Assembly: GCF_003458715.1 (NCBI RefSeq)
Contig: NZ_QRVI01000006.1
Coordinates: 1-64,000 of the forward strand
DNA: 64,000 bases
Reading direction: 5' to 3'
Origin: Eubacterium sp. AF22-8LB
GTDB taxonomy: Bacteria > Bacillota_I > Bacilli_A > Erysipelotrichales > Erysipelotrichaceae
Shown in pieces: positions 14,975 to 24,072 of this stretch. How positions within the stretch are numbered: the first letter of the stretch is position 1; each line of letters begins with the position of its first letter. The notes beneath the pieces are model-generated. The model did not search any database. It was given only the letters and a program-made list of their open reading frames with translations, and was not told where the DNA came from. A program made the position numbers and the translations under genes.

Positions 14975-15877
14975 TTATTTGGTCTGTTCAATATATTGTA
15001 TTAGGTGGTTTAAGTAATTTTTAGCCATACTTGATAATGAGCCGTCACATATATATCCAATTTCCATAACTTCATCACTTTCAAGAGGAATGGAAACAAT
15101 ATTGTCTCCATTTAGATCCGTACTTAAAATACCAGAAGAAATGGTATATCCATTCAATCCTATTAATAAATTAAATAAGGTAGCACGATCGGAAACAATA
15201 ATACTCTTTTTCGAGGGTTGCGTACTATGTAATTCTTCTGAGAAGTAGAAGGAGTTGTTGATTCCTTGTTCATAAGTAAGTCGTGGATAGTTTTCTAAAT
15301 CTTCCATCTTTACTGTTTTTTTTCTAGATAGAGGATTTGTCTTAGATACAAATACATGGGGCTTTGCTTCAAACAACTTTGTAAATGTTAGATGTTCTTT
15401 CTTTAAAATACTTCGAATGACTTCTTTATTGAAAAATGAAAGATAAAGAATGCCCAATTGGCTTCGATGATTTTTTACATCTTCAATAATATCATTGGTT
15501 CTTTGTTCTCTTAAAGAAAATTCATATTCATTTTGATTGTATTCTTTTACTAGAGCAACAAAGGCATTAACGACAAACGCATAATGCTGGCTCGAAATCG
15601 CAAATACAGTTCTGGCTGGTGCTGCGTTTTTGTATTGTTCTTCTAAAAGATTAGCTTGTTCAATGACTTGCCTTGCATAACCAAGAAATTTTTCGCCTTG
15701 TTCAGAAAGCAAGATTCCTTTGTTTGTACGTGTAAATAAACAGATGGACATTTCTTCTTCTAAATCATGAATGGATTTAGAAAGAGAAGGCTGAGATATA
15801 TATAGGACTTTGGCTGCGGAATTAAAAGATCCAGATTCAACAACCTGGATCACGTAGCGCAATTGTTGCAACGTCAT
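14975..15877 (-). CDS. LysR-family regulator, probable MtaR/CmbR-type methionine regulator
   Basis: A 300-residue LysR regulator: N-terminal winged helix (LRYVIQVVESGSFNSAAKVLYISQPSLSKSI, residues 5-35) and a periplasmic-binding-like effector domain. The region LREQRTNDIIEDVKNHRSQLGILYLS recalls CmbR/MtaR proteins that sense O-acetylserine or homocysteine-type signals and control methionine and cysteine genes. Its start overlaps the cyclophilin stop by one base (TAATG), so it is translationally coupled. The two MtaR-like boxes downstream before the MetE-like genes make it their likely activator; that is inference. Confidence 0.85.
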   Translation of the reverse strand: MTLQQLRYVIQVVESGSFNSAAKVLYISQPSLSKSIHDLEEEMSICLFTRTNKGILLSEQGEKFLGYARQVIEQANLLEEQYKNAAPARTVFAISSQHYAFVVNAFVALVKEYNQNEYEFSLREQRTNDIIEDVKNHRSQLGILYLSFFNKEVIRSILKKEHLTFTKLFEAKPHVFVSKTNPLSRKKTVKMEDLENYPRLTYEQGINNSFYFSEELHSTQPSKKSIIVSDRATLFNLLIGLNGYTISSGILSTDLNGDNIVSIPLESDEVMEIGYICDGSLSSMAKNYLNHLIQYIEQTK

Positions 15878-16362
15878 TAGTCAACAAGTGTGATTGTTTC
15901 AATCACTTGAGGATTTCTTGGACGGTCGTTGAAAGTTGTTGGAGTTTTTGCAATTTTATCTACATTTTCCATACCTTCAATAACTTTTCCAAACGCAGCA
16001 TATTCACCATCTAAATGAGGAGCATCCTGGTGCATAATGAAGAATTGACTTCCAGCACTATTTGGATCCATAGCACGAGCCATAGATAAAACACCGCGAG
16101 TATGTTTTAAATCGTTTTTAAATCCATTGGATGCGAATTCACCATGAATTGTATATCCAGGTCCACCTGTACCATTTCCAATAGGGCATCCACCTTGAAT
16201 CATAAATCCTTTAATGACACGGTGGAAAGTAAGCCCATCATAAAATTTCTTTTCGATTAAGTTCAAAAAGTTTTGAACTGTTTCAGGAGCAATCTCAGGA
16301 TACAATTCAGCCTTGATTTGATCTCCATTTTTCATTGTGATTAAAATGTTTTTTGTTTCCAT
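15877..16362 (-). CDS. Cyclophilin-type peptidyl-prolyl isomerase
   Basis: A 161-residue cyclophilin that speeds cis/trans proline isomerisation in protein folding. The active-site segment FHRVIKGFMIQGGCP and the downstream GSQFFIMHQDAPHLDGEYAAFG motif are both intact. No signal peptide or membrane helix, so cytoplasmic. Two bases separate it from the DegV gene upstream, and its stop overlaps the LysR start, forming the run M42-degV-ppi-lysR on one transcript. Confidence 0.93.
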   Translation of the reverse strand: METKNILITMKNGDQIKAELYPEIAPETVQNFLNLIEKKFYDGLTFHRVIKGFMIQGGCPIGNGTGGPGYTIHGEFASNGFKNDLKHTRGVLSMARAMDPNSAGSQFFIMHQDAPHLDGEYAAFGKVIEGMENVDKIAKTPTTFNDRPRNPQVIETITLVD

Positions 16363-16364
16363 GT

Positions 16365-17219
16365 CTAATTTTCCTCTCTAATATATTGGATTGCGATACA
16401 ACGTAAACCAGTATGTACGGCAATTACGGAACTAATATAGTTTATATGAATATTCTTTTCGGGTACACCCTTTTCGATAAAACATTTTTTAAAGTGATTG
16501 GCCCCCTCTAAAAAGTCTGAGTGAATAATATAAATATGTGTATGTTGTACATCAATCTTATCAATGATTGTATCCATCGCATATGCATCCGCTCTTTTTT
16601 CTGTACGCACCTTGTTTAATACATCAATTCTTCCTTCTGTACTTTTGTTTATATGTAAAACTGGATATATCTTTAATAAACCTGCAAGTGTAGCGGCCAT
16701 AGGTGTTAATCGTCCGCCACGTTTTAAATGTTGAAGGTCTTTGACTAAAATCAAAGAATTTGAATCGTCAATGACAGGTTGAATGATGCTTAAAATCTCT
16801 TCGGAAGATTTATTCTTGTCAACAAGTTTTTTGATCCAAATGGCCACATGCTTTTCTAGTTCACACGTACTATAAAGATCAATAACATGAACATTCATTT
16901 CTAATTCGCGTGCAATACTTTGCATAGTTGATGCATTTGTAGATAATCCATTTGTCAATGGAACCGCAAAGACTGTATCATATTCTTTTTTCAGCTCTTC
17001 AAATAAATCATAGATTCTCTGGTATGCTACCATACTTGTTTTTGGCATTTTACCCTGCGCTAATTCTTTATATATATCCTGTGTAGAAATCTCAAGAGTA
17101 TCTTGATAAGTTGTATCATCGATAGTGATCTGTAAAGGTAGCAGGTAGATACCTAATTCTTTTGCCTCTTCAAAAGATAGATTTGAACCTGTGTCTGTTA
17201 CAACGGCAATTTTTTCCAT
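16365..17219 (-). CDS. DegV/FakB-family fatty-acid binding protein
   Basis: A 284-residue DegV-fold protein. MEKIAVVTDTGSNLSFEEAKELGI, the PKTSMVAYQRI segment with the lipid-contacting Thr-Ser, and LKRGGRLTP are family marks. DegV/FakB proteins hold a fatty acid and present it to the kinase FakA for phosphorylation and phospholipid synthesis; no fakA is in this window. I start it at the ATG preceded by GAGGATTCTAGA rather than 18 codons further upstream inside the peptidase gene. One base separates it from the M42 stop. Confidence 0.9.
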   Translation of the reverse strand: MEKIAVVTDTGSNLSFEEAKELGIYLLPLQITIDDTTYQDTLEISTQDIYKELAQGKMPKTSMVAYQRIYDLFEELKKEYDTVFAVPLTNGLSTNASTMQSIARELEMNVHVIDLYSTCELEKHVAIWIKKLVDKNKSSEEILSIIQPVIDDSNSLILVKDLQHLKRGGRLTPMAATLAGLLKIYPVLHINKSTEGRIDVLNKVRTEKRADAYAMDTIIDKIDVQHTHIYIIHSDFLEGANHFKKCFIEKGVPEKNIHINYISSVIAVHTGLRCIAIQYIREEN

Positions 17220-17220
17220 T

Positions 17221-18279
17221 CTAGAATCCTCGAATGGTTTGGGCATCGATGTTTGTGATGATTTCAACTGCAAGCTTTACGGCGTTTTCATAGTCTTCTT
17301 GTGAACAAATGCCAAATGAGGCATGCGCAAAACGAACAGGAATACCAATGATAATGGTTGGTATGTTATAGCGATGTGTAATACCTGCGTTTGTTCCTCC
17401 ACCTTTTCTTACACTTTCTTGAACAGGAATGTTCTTTTCGTGTGCTAAATCAATCGCATAACGCATAAAACGAGGGCTTGTGATGTAAGAACGATCGAAC
17501 CAACGTAACATAGGACCTTTTTTCAAGGCAGATTGAATCATGTAGTCAGGTTCAAATGTATCATCACTAGGACAGCCTTCAAAACAAATCGCAATATTTG
17601 GATTTAATGTTTTAATAGCTGTATCCATACCTCTTTCACCAACTTCTTCTTGTGTTGTCAAAGTGGCTTCAATATTGTGATTTACATCCTTTAATTGGTG
17701 TAAAACATCTAAAACGGCTGCACATCCAATACGGCAGTCAAAAGCTTTACCTAAGAAAATTTTGTGAGCTTGATCATATTGACAAGTTACGGCAGGACAC
17801 ATAAAATTTCCAATTGAAATATGGAAATCTTCTTTTACTTCTTTATCACTTGTAGCACCTACATCGATAACTAAATCATCAAAGTCAACTTTTCCATTAC
17901 GCTTTTCTTCGGATAAGAAATGAACAGGTTGGCTGGCGACAATACCCGTTACTTTTTCACCCTGATTATTTAAAATCCATACTTCACCAGATACGATATT
18001 TTTTGGATCCCATCCACCAAGTGGTAAAAAGCGAATTGTACCATTTGGTTTGATGGCCTGCACAATAAAACCAACTTCATCCGCATGGGCATCCAACAAA
18101 ATTGTTGTTTCATGTTTTTGATCTTGTTTAAAGTGCATATACGTATTACGCATTGTATCGTCGTGAACGTCACAAATATCTTTGACATCTTCCACCGCAA
18201 GTTTAGACACTTCGTCTTCCATGCCACTTGGACCAAAGGCAGTAGATAAGTCAATAATTCGTTTTATTTTTGAATTCAT
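17221..18279 (-). CDS. M42 family metallo-aminopeptidase (glucanase/FrvX family)
   Basis: A 352-residue M42 peptidase that forms tetrahedral dodecamers and trims N-terminal residues from peptides in the cytosol. Metal ligands and the catalytic base can be read in DAHADEVGF, FDCRIGCAAVLDVL, EEVGERGMDTA and CFEGCPSDD, with a final His in GGGTNAGITHRYNIPT. The start is the ATG eight bases after GGAGG; a longer frame upstream has no ribosome site. First gene of the minus-strand run with degV, cyclophilin and lysR. A second M42 protein is encoded at 44540-45577. Confidence 0.92.
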   Translation of the reverse strand: MNSKIKRIIDLSTAFGPSGMEDEVSKLAVEDVKDICDVHDDTMRNTYMHFKQDQKHETTILLDAHADEVGFIVQAIKPNGTIRFLPLGGWDPKNIVSGEVWILNNQGEKVTGIVASQPVHFLSEEKRNGKVDFDDLVIDVGATSDKEVKEDFHISIGNFMCPAVTCQYDQAHKIFLGKAFDCRIGCAAVLDVLHQLKDVNHNIEATLTTQEEVGERGMDTAIKTLNPNIAICFEGCPSDDTFEPDYMIQSALKKGPMLRWFDRSYITSPRFMRYAIDLAHEKNIPVQESVRKGGGTNAGITHRYNIPTIIIGIPVRFAHASFGICSQEDYENAVKLAVEIITNIDAQTIRGF

Positions 18280-18414
18280 ATACATTTCCTCCATAAATTT
18301 GTTAATATTATAGCACAGATACATAATTGTGGATGTGATTCTAGTCAATTGAAAGAAAATGTATTTGGACAAAGGACTGGGATAATTGTATCTTACTCAA
18401 AAAGGAGATTTTAA

Positions 18415-19170
18415 ATGAAAAAATTAATGTCAAAATTCCAATTTAGAAGTATATATAAAACAATCGTATTAACTTTAATTTTATGCTTTTTATACAACAT
18501 CGCATACTTATTCATGAGTGCTTCAGACATGAATGTATATGTAAGACAAAGTCTAGAAGTTGGGTTGAGCTTATTATCAAGTCTAGGCTGCTATTTTATT
18601 TGTACAAGAATTTGGAAAAAGAAGAATTTTTCTTTTCAGACAATATTTAAAGTGCTATTGCTTCAAGCCATCTATATTTTAATTGTGAGTGGAATTCTTA
18701 CAAATTTAGTGAATATCTGTACAAAGAATATGGGGTTAATGTTGGTATTGCAGCTTATGAGTGCATTTTGTTTAGTCGTAATGGTGCCGTTCCAATTGAT
18801 TTTTTATTATGGTCTGATCCATGATAAAAATTTAAAAGAATTCATTCCTATGGCTATCAAGAAACATCAAAAATCGATGTTGAACTGGTATTGTACATTA
18901 TTAATTTGCATTATTATATTTGATACAATGACAGGTGGCTTATTTAGTGCAGCTCAAGGCTTTAATGCACAAAGTATTTTGGTTGGATCTATGTATATGG
19001 GCAATCCAATGATGTCATGGATGATGTATTTATTTTTGGGTGTCAGTTTTTCATCCACTTTGGCATCGATGTTTACTTATTTATTTATGAATTTTTTAAT
19101 GGGCTTTTTCTATTGCATTCTAGAATTAAATTATGTTTCATATGTAGGAAGTCTTTTAGATGCAGATTAA
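18415..19170 (+). CDS. Uncharacterised six-helix membrane protein
   Basis: A 251-residue protein with a short basic N-terminus and about six membrane helices (roughly 17-37, 49-64, 78-100, 110-132, 160-180, 205-240). The distribution of helices resembles YIP1/DUF-type integral membrane proteins, but I recognise no signature. AAAGGAG precedes the ATG. Its last 11 bases overlap the start of recG, so both are on one transcript; recG translation may depend on it. Confidence 0.7.
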   Translation: MKKLMSKFQFRSIYKTIVLTLILCFLYNIAYLFMSASDMNVYVRQSLEVGLSLLSSLGCYFICTRIWKKKNFSFQTIFKVLLLQAIYILIVSGILTNLVNICTKNMGLMLVLQLMSAFCLVVMVPFQLIFYYGLIHDKNLKEFIPMAIKKHQKSMLNWYCTLLICIIIFDTMTGGLFSAAQGFNAQSILVGSMYMGNPMMSWMMYLFLGVSFSSTLASMFTYLFMNFLMGFFYCILELNYVSYVGSLLDAD

Positions 19171-21133
19171 TGAGTTAAAAATTACAAGTCGAAGACTAGG
19201 TTTACTTGTAAAGATGAATATTCTAACTGTAGAGGATCTGTTGAAATATTATCCTTTACGCTATGATACAGTTCAGATATTACCATATGCAGAGTGGAAC
19301 GAAAAAGAAAACGTTGTATTCCAAGGCTTGATCTGTTCACCAGCTCGTGTGATTCGCTTGTCAAAGAATCGTTCAATGACAAAATTTAAGGTGATGTCAT
19401 GGAATGAAGAATTGAATATTACTTTGTTTAATCGTCCTTGGCCATCTCAATTTGGCTTTGGTAAGACTGTTACGATTTTTGGACAATATCAAGGGAATAA
19501 TAATGTGATAGCTACTACATATAATTTTAAACCACTTGATCAACAATTGGGTTTACATCCTGTATATCCATTGATTGAAGGACTGAAACAATCGGATATT
19601 CAGGCTATTATGAAGGAAGCTTTAAATCATGTGGATGTTATGCCTCAGCGAGTTCCTCAAAGATATATTGAAAAGTATAAATTGTTGGATATTTCTACAG
19701 CCTATAAGTGGATTCATTTTCCGGAAAATGAAAAGCAGCTGCATGCAGCGATTCGTACTTTAAAATATGAAGAATTTTTATGTTTTCAATGCGTAATGCA
19801 GTCGATGCATGAAAAAAAGGAAATCAAGAAGGCGAAAAAATTCCCAGTTCGTACAGTGAAAAAATGGATTTCAGATTTGCCTTTTGAATTAACGAAGGAT
19901 CAGCTTTCGAGCATCGATGATATTCTATTGGATTTAAAAAGTACAAATGTTATGTTTAGACTTGTCCAAGGAGATGTTGGCTGTGGAAAAACTATCGTGG
20001 CTCAAATTAGTATGTTTGCCAATCAGCTGGCAGGGTATCAATCGGCATTGCTTGCGCCAACGGAAATTTTGGCAAGACAACATGTGGAAAACATGCATAA
20101 ATTAGGCTTAGAAGCAACTTTATACGTATCAAGTTTACCTGTTAAAGAAAAAAAGGAAATATTAGAAAAGCTTGCGGATGGACACATTCAAAATGTAGTT
20201 GGAACTCATGCTCTATTTCAGGAAAATGTAGCCTTTCATAAATTAGGTTTAGTGATTGCGGATGAGCAGCAGCGTTTTGGTGTGAAACAAAGAAGATCTT
20301 TACTAGAAAAAGGTAAGTGTGTGGATTTTTTAATGATGTCCGCAACACCAATTCCTAGAACATACGCTCACTTTTTATATGGCGATATGGATATTAGTTC
20401 CATTCATACGATGCCTTCAGGAAGAAAGCCGGTTGTCACAAAGTATTTTAAAACCTCAAGTATGAAGCCTGTATTAAAGGATGTCTTAGACTTTATTCAT
20501 GAAGGTAGACAATGCTACGTTGTGTGTCCAGCTATTGAAGAGAATGATGAATATAAAATGCGCAATGTCTTTGAAATCTATGAGGGAATGACAAAAACAT
20601 TGAAGGATGTACGTATTGGTTTACTGCATGGAAAAATGTCGAGTCAGGAAAAAGAAGAAACAATGGATAAGTTTTCAAGACATGAATTAGATATATTGGT
20701 TTCGACTACGGTTATTGAGGTAGGAATCGATGTTGCGAATGCGAGTGTCATGGTTATTTATGATGCACATCGCTTTGGATTAAGTACGCTACATCAGTTA
20801 AGAGGGCGTGTAGCACGTGACAAAAAACAAGGCTATTGTTATTTATTGTCGGCTTCAAGTGATCCGCAGGCCGTTGAGCGTTTAAAAAAGATGGAAGAAT
20901 TAAAAGATGGGTTTGAAGTATCCAATTATGATTTGCATATGCGAGGCCCAGGTGATATCTTAGGAATAAGACAGAGTGGAATGCCTTGTCTTGTGTTTGG
21001 TGATTTTGAAAAAGATCAGGCTATGATGGAAACGTGTATTCATGATGCGAAAGAGATCATACAAGATCAAGTGGATGTAGATCTATTGTTGTATATTTCA
21101 AAGGCAATTGAGAATGCGCAATATTTTGATTAG
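19160..21133 (+). CDS. recG: ATP-dependent DNA helicase RecG
   Basis: A 657-residue helicase that reverses stalled replication forks and branch-migrates Holliday junctions. An N-terminal wedge/OB domain (about 50-140) precedes the SF2 motor: Walker A GDVGCGKTIVAQ (about 273), the variant Walker B DEQQRFG, the SATPIPRT motif and QLRGRVARDKKQGYCYL near the C-terminus. DEQQ rather than DExH is usual for RecG. The start overlaps the upstream membrane protein; GGAAG serves as ribosome site. Confidence 0.96.
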   Translation: MQINELKITSRRLGLLVKMNILTVEDLLKYYPLRYDTVQILPYAEWNEKENVVFQGLICSPARVIRLSKNRSMTKFKVMSWNEELNITLFNRPWPSQFGFGKTVTIFGQYQGNNNVIATTYNFKPLDQQLGLHPVYPLIEGLKQSDIQAIMKEALNHVDVMPQRVPQRYIEKYKLLDISTAYKWIHFPENEKQLHAAIRTLKYEEFLCFQCVMQSMHEKKEIKKAKKFPVRTVKKWISDLPFELTKDQLSSIDDILLDLKSTNVMFRLVQGDVGCGKTIVAQISMFANQLAGYQSALLAPTEILARQHVENMHKLGLEATLYVSSLPVKEKKEILEKLADGHIQNVVGTHALFQENVAFHKLGLVIADEQQRFGVKQRRSLLEKGKCVDFLMMSATPIPRTYAHFLYGDMDISSIHTMPSGRKPVVTKYFKTSSMKPVLKDVLDFIHEGRQCYVVCPAIEENDEYKMRNVFEIYEGMTKTLKDVRIGLLHGKMSSQEKEETMDKFSRHELDILVSTTVIEVGIDVANASVMVIYDAHRFGLSTLHQLRGRVARDKKQGYCYLLSASSDPQAVERLKKMEELKDGFEVSNYDLHMRGPGDILGIRQSGMPCLVFGDFEKDQAMMETCIHDAKEIIQDQVDVDLLLYISKAIENAQYFD

Positions 21134-21143
21134 GAGTTTGAGA

Positions 21144-21920
21144 ATGGATAAACAGAAAATTGAGAATAAAACAATATATTTTATCAGCTTATTAAGCATG
21201 GTATGTATCCTTGTTTTGATCGCATATTTCTTTTTTATGCGTAATGTTGAAATTGACATTATGGAAAATGCACAATATAGCTATGTAGGTGAAAATGGCA
21301 ATGCGAGTGTTGCCGTTAATCCAAAACAAGGGGATTTAAACCAAAGAATGCAGGATTTTTTGAATTCTGTAAAGTATGAAGTGAGTCCGAATACGGATTT
21401 ATCAAATGGAGATACCATTCATGTTACGGCAACCTATGATGAGGCTTTGGCCAATCAATACCATTACAAGCCTAAAAGTGTAGAGGCAGACGTTAAGGTG
21501 GAAGGACTTGCCAATCGATATAAGGCATTAGAGGATATTCCTAAGTTTTTGATTACAGATGGAAAAGATGCCGCTATTGAATATGTAAAGGACAATGATG
21601 ATTCTATATATAGCTTGGAGGGTAAAAAAGAAAAGACGCCAAGTCTTGATAAAGTGAAGATTGTCTATTCTGCCTATTTAAAATCGAATCAAAAAAATAA
21701 CAGTGATCGATTTGTATATATTGTGTATATGAATTATTCTTCAGAAGTTCTTTACTATATGGTTTGTATTCCAAATATCAATGATTCAAATGAAATTGAT
21801 ACGCATAATATATATGGAGAAAAGGCGTATCTTACTCAAGATGAATTGGATGGCAAGGATTTTGCAGAATATGTGAATCGTGTGTATTCATCGAAATATC
21901 AAATCGAGGAAAATAAATAA
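21144..21920 (+). CDS. Membrane-anchored extracytoplasmic protein of unknown function
   Basis: A 258-residue protein with one N-terminal membrane helix (about residues 11-33) preceded by a basic stretch, so the remainder lies outside the cell. The outer part starts with a repeat-like region (NASVAVNPKQGDLNQRMQDFLNSVKYEVSPNTDLSNGD then TATYDEALA), as in TcaA-like or zinc-ribbon membrane proteins of Firmicutes, followed by a mixed alpha/beta domain. I do not recognise the function. TAGGAG precedes the chosen ATG; a longer in-frame start lies inside recG. Confidence 0.7.
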   Translation: MDKQKIENKTIYFISLLSMVCILVLIAYFFFMRNVEIDIMENAQYSYVGENGNASVAVNPKQGDLNQRMQDFLNSVKYEVSPNTDLSNGDTIHVTATYDEALANQYHYKPKSVEADVKVEGLANRYKALEDIPKFLITDGKDAAIEYVKDNDDSIYSLEGKKEKTPSLDKVKIVYSAYLKSNQKNNSDRFVYIVYMNYSSEVLYYMVCIPNINDSNEIDTHNIYGEKAYLTQDELDGKDFAEYVNRVYSSKYQIEENK

Positions 21921-21943
21921 GAAGCCAAGCGGCTTCTTATTTT
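21914..21943. terminator. Bidirectional terminator
   Basis: AATAAGAAGCC, loop AAGC, GGCTTCTTATT followed by TT; the mirror strand also ends in a T-rich stretch. The stop codon of the HIT gene is inside the stem. Confidence 0.83.
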
Positions 21944-22329
21944 AGTTTATTCATTAATTCTTCAAAATCTGGTTTTTCAATTTCATGAAATTCAATCGTT
22001 ACACTATCGTTTTCTTTATAACGAGGAATCAAGTGAACATGGAAATGATTCACACTTTGTCCGGCAGCTTCATGTACGTTAGTTAAAACGTTAATGCCAT
22101 CGCAATGTAAAACAGTTTCTAATTTGTTAGCAAGCTTACTTGCGACTTCAAATACATGGTTGCGTGTTTCATCCGGACAATCTAAGAAAGAATCGCAGTG
22201 TTCTTTAGGGACAACTAGAGTGTGTCCATAAGAAGTTGGATTGATGTCTAGAAAAGCAATGACGCTTTCGTCTTCATAAATTTTATTGCTAGGAATTTCA
22301 CCTTTAGCGATTGAACAAAAAATACACAT
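21937..22329 (-). CDS. HIT-family nucleotide hydrolase
   Basis: A 130-residue histidine-triad protein. The active site HFHVHLIPRY (HxHxH) is near residue 98, and the N-terminal CIFCSIAKGEIPSNKIYED zinc/nucleotide region is typical of Hint-type AMP-lysine or dinucleoside hydrolases. AAGGAGGAC precedes the ATG. Between the gene and its upstream promoter stands a hairpin-rich segment with a terminator (22370-22481), so transcription into it may be attenuated. Confidence 0.93.
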   Translation of the reverse strand: MCIFCSIAKGEIPSNKIYEDESVIAFLDINPTSYGHTLVVPKEHCDSFLDCPDETRNHVFEVASKLANKLETVLHCDGINVLTNVHEAAGQSVNHFHVHLIPRYKENDSVTIEFHEIEKPDFEELMNKLK

Positions 22330-22369
22330 AATTTAAAGTCCTCCTTATTTAAAATGATACATCGTTTTA

Positions 22370-22481
22370 TAAAAAATGAAAAGCCAGACTAAGGGGGTGT
22401 CTGGCTCTTCAATAAGGGGATAGAAAATAGTATGAATACCATTAACTGATTTCATACCGGCAAGGTCTTCAAACTCCTTGC
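22370..22481 (-). ncRNA. Candidate short structured RNA or attenuator leader of the HIT gene
   Basis: On the minus strand a promoter (22483-22512) is followed by three hairpins within about 110 bases: GCAAGG/CCTTGC (22476-22481 with 22460-22465), GTATGAA/TTCATAC (22451-22457 with 22430-22436) and a terminator AGCCAGAC/GTCTGGCT (22399-22406 with 22382-22389) ending in TTTTCATTTTTT. I find no T-box, purine, SAM or other riboswitch core that I know. It is either a free small RNA or a leader that controls read-through into the HIT gene 40 bases later. Confidence 0.55.
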
Positions 22482-22482
22482 T

Positions 22483-22512
22483 TGTATAGAAGTATATCAT
22501 AAGTTGTGTCAA
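22483..22512 (-). promoter_or_regulatory. Minus-strand promoter of the short RNA/HIT unit
   Basis: A perfect TTGACA (22507-22512 on the complement), 18-base spacer and TATACA (22483-22488). Transcription should start near 22476-22480, right at the first hairpin. Confidence 0.65.
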
Positions 22513-22690
22513 ATAAAATGTGAAAATTGTGGGAAAATATGTGATATTAAATAAAACTAGTAAACCACCCCCACTTTTGGTGCTTTTTTGTCTTTTTTTG
22601 GAAGAATGTATGAGCTTGTAAAGGATAAAAATGGGAAAATTTGGTTTTTTCATGAAATATAAATATTGAGAAGTAGATTTATGCTATAAT
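22513..22690 (+). promoter_or_regulatory. murF operon promoter region
   Basis: An extended -10 TGCTATAAT (22682-22690) is the likely start signal for the long murF operon, 24 bases before the ATG. The preceding 170 bases are AT-rich with a weak CACC/GGTG inverted repeat at about 22566-22582 and T tracts; I see no gene in them. Confidence 0.6.
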
Positions 22691-22713
22691 GTAAACTAAG
22701 CGGAGGTTTTGAG

Positions 22714-24072
22714 ATGATTGTAAAAACCATTCATGAAATAGCAAATATGATGCATGCAAGTGTGCATGGTGATATTGATGATACAAAAAAAATCCATGGT
22801 GTTGTGATTGATTCACGACAAGTGACAAAGGATGTTTTATATGTACCAATTATTGGTCAAAGAGTTGATGGACACACTTTTGCTAAACAAACAATAGAAG
22901 ATGGTGCTTTGATTAGTTTGTGGCAAAAGGATCATCATCCATATCCAGATTTTCCCGTTATCTTAGTAGATGATACATTAAGGGCAATGCAAGAACTTGC
23001 GAAAGCCTATCTAGATGAATTACATCCATTAGTTATTGGAGTTACGGGATCTAATGGAAAAACAAGTTGTAAAGATATGTTATATAGTATTTTCTCACAG
23101 GAGAAAAAGACGCAGAAAACATTGGGAAATCGTAATAGTGAAATTGGCCTTCCATTAACTATTTTTGAGTTCGATGAAGATATAGAAGTAGCCATTTTAG
23201 AAATGGGAATGGAAAACAAGGGTGAGATTACTCAGCTTACATCGATTGCGCGATCAGATATTTCTGTGATTACATCCATTGGTTCGGCTCATATGGAAAA
23301 TTTGGGCGGAAGAGTGCAGATTGCTCAGGCTAAATGTGAGATTTTAGAAGGCTTAAAAGACAATGGCTTATTTGTTTATAACTATGAAAGTAAAGAGATG
23401 CAAGAGGTGCTTCCTACATTAAATACGGGAAATAAAAAAATTGTTTCCTTTGGACATGGTGGAGATGTTTCTATCACAAGTTCAATTGAATATGGGAAGG
23501 ATGGAATAGTTTTTAACTGCAATATTTTAGATGTGCCTGTACATTTACATGCGTTTGGTGATTTTCAGGCAATGAATGCATTGCCGTGTATCTATATCGC
23601 AAAGGCATGTCATCTTAAGGAAGAATCAATTCTTAATGGATTGGCGCACTTAGAAATGACTAAGATGCGTACACAGTTGATTCCAGTTCAGAATGCTTAT
23701 ATTTTAGATGATACATATAAATCGAATCCAGAAAGTGCAAAAGCAGCCATTGATACGCTGATGGTATTGCCGGCTAGAAAACATATCGCTATCTTATCGG
23801 ATATGCTGGATTTGGGTAGTGAAGAAAAACAGTTGCATTATGATGTAGGTGAATATGCCAAAGAAAAGGGTGTAGATGCATTATACTGTACGGGGCCTCT
23901 TTCTAAAGAAACAAGCGATGGTTTTAATGGAAATTGGTATGAAACAAAAGATGAGATTTATGAAGCCGTTAAACCTTTATTAGAAGAAGATTGTGTGATT
24001 TTAATTAAGGGTTCAAGAGCGATGAAAATGGATACATTAGTAGATGCTTTTAGGGGGAATGACAATGAGTAA
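22714..24072 (+). CDS. murF: UDP-MurNAc-tripeptide:D-Ala-D-X ligase
   Basis: A 452-residue Mur ligase that adds the terminal dipeptide to the peptidoglycan precursor. Three domains: N-terminal substrate domain (1-105, VVIDSRQVTKDVLYVPI), the ATP domain with GVTGSNGKTSCKDML at about 110-124, and the C-terminal domain with DDTYKSNPES. CGGAGG precedes the ATG. First gene of a tightly overlapped set with the ligase, racemase and acyltransferase that follow, so it may accept D-Ala-D-Ser as well as D-Ala-D-Ala; that is inference from context. Confidence 0.95.
   Translation: MIVKTIHEIANMMHASVHGDIDDTKKIHGVVIDSRQVTKDVLYVPIIGQRVDGHTFAKQTIEDGALISLWQKDHHPYPDFPVILVDDTLRAMQELAKAYLDELHPLVIGVTGSNGKTSCKDMLYSIFSQEKKTQKTLGNRNSEIGLPLTIFEFDEDIEVAILEMGMENKGEITQLTSIARSDISVITSIGSAHMENLGGRVQIAQAKCEILEGLKDNGLFVYNYESKEMQEVLPTLNTGNKKIVSFGHGGDVSITSSIEYGKDGIVFNCNILDVPVHLHAFGDFQAMNALPCIYIAKACHLKEESILNGLAHLEMTKMRTQLIPVQNAYILDDTYKSNPESAKAAIDTLMVLPARKHIAILSDMLDLGSEEKQLHYDVGEYAKEKGVDALYCTGPLSKETSDGFNGNWYETKDEIYEAVKPLLEEDCVILIKGSRAMKMDTLVDAFRGNDNE

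Noticed and set aside
22345..22653. 102-codon minus-strand frame before the HIT gene
   Set aside because: No ribosome site, overlaps the hairpins, promoter and terminator of the short RNA, and the product has no protein-like pattern.
22330..22713. T-box leader for the HIT gene
   Set aside because: No T-box bulge (TGGNACC) or specifier loop found; the gene is also not a typical T-box target.
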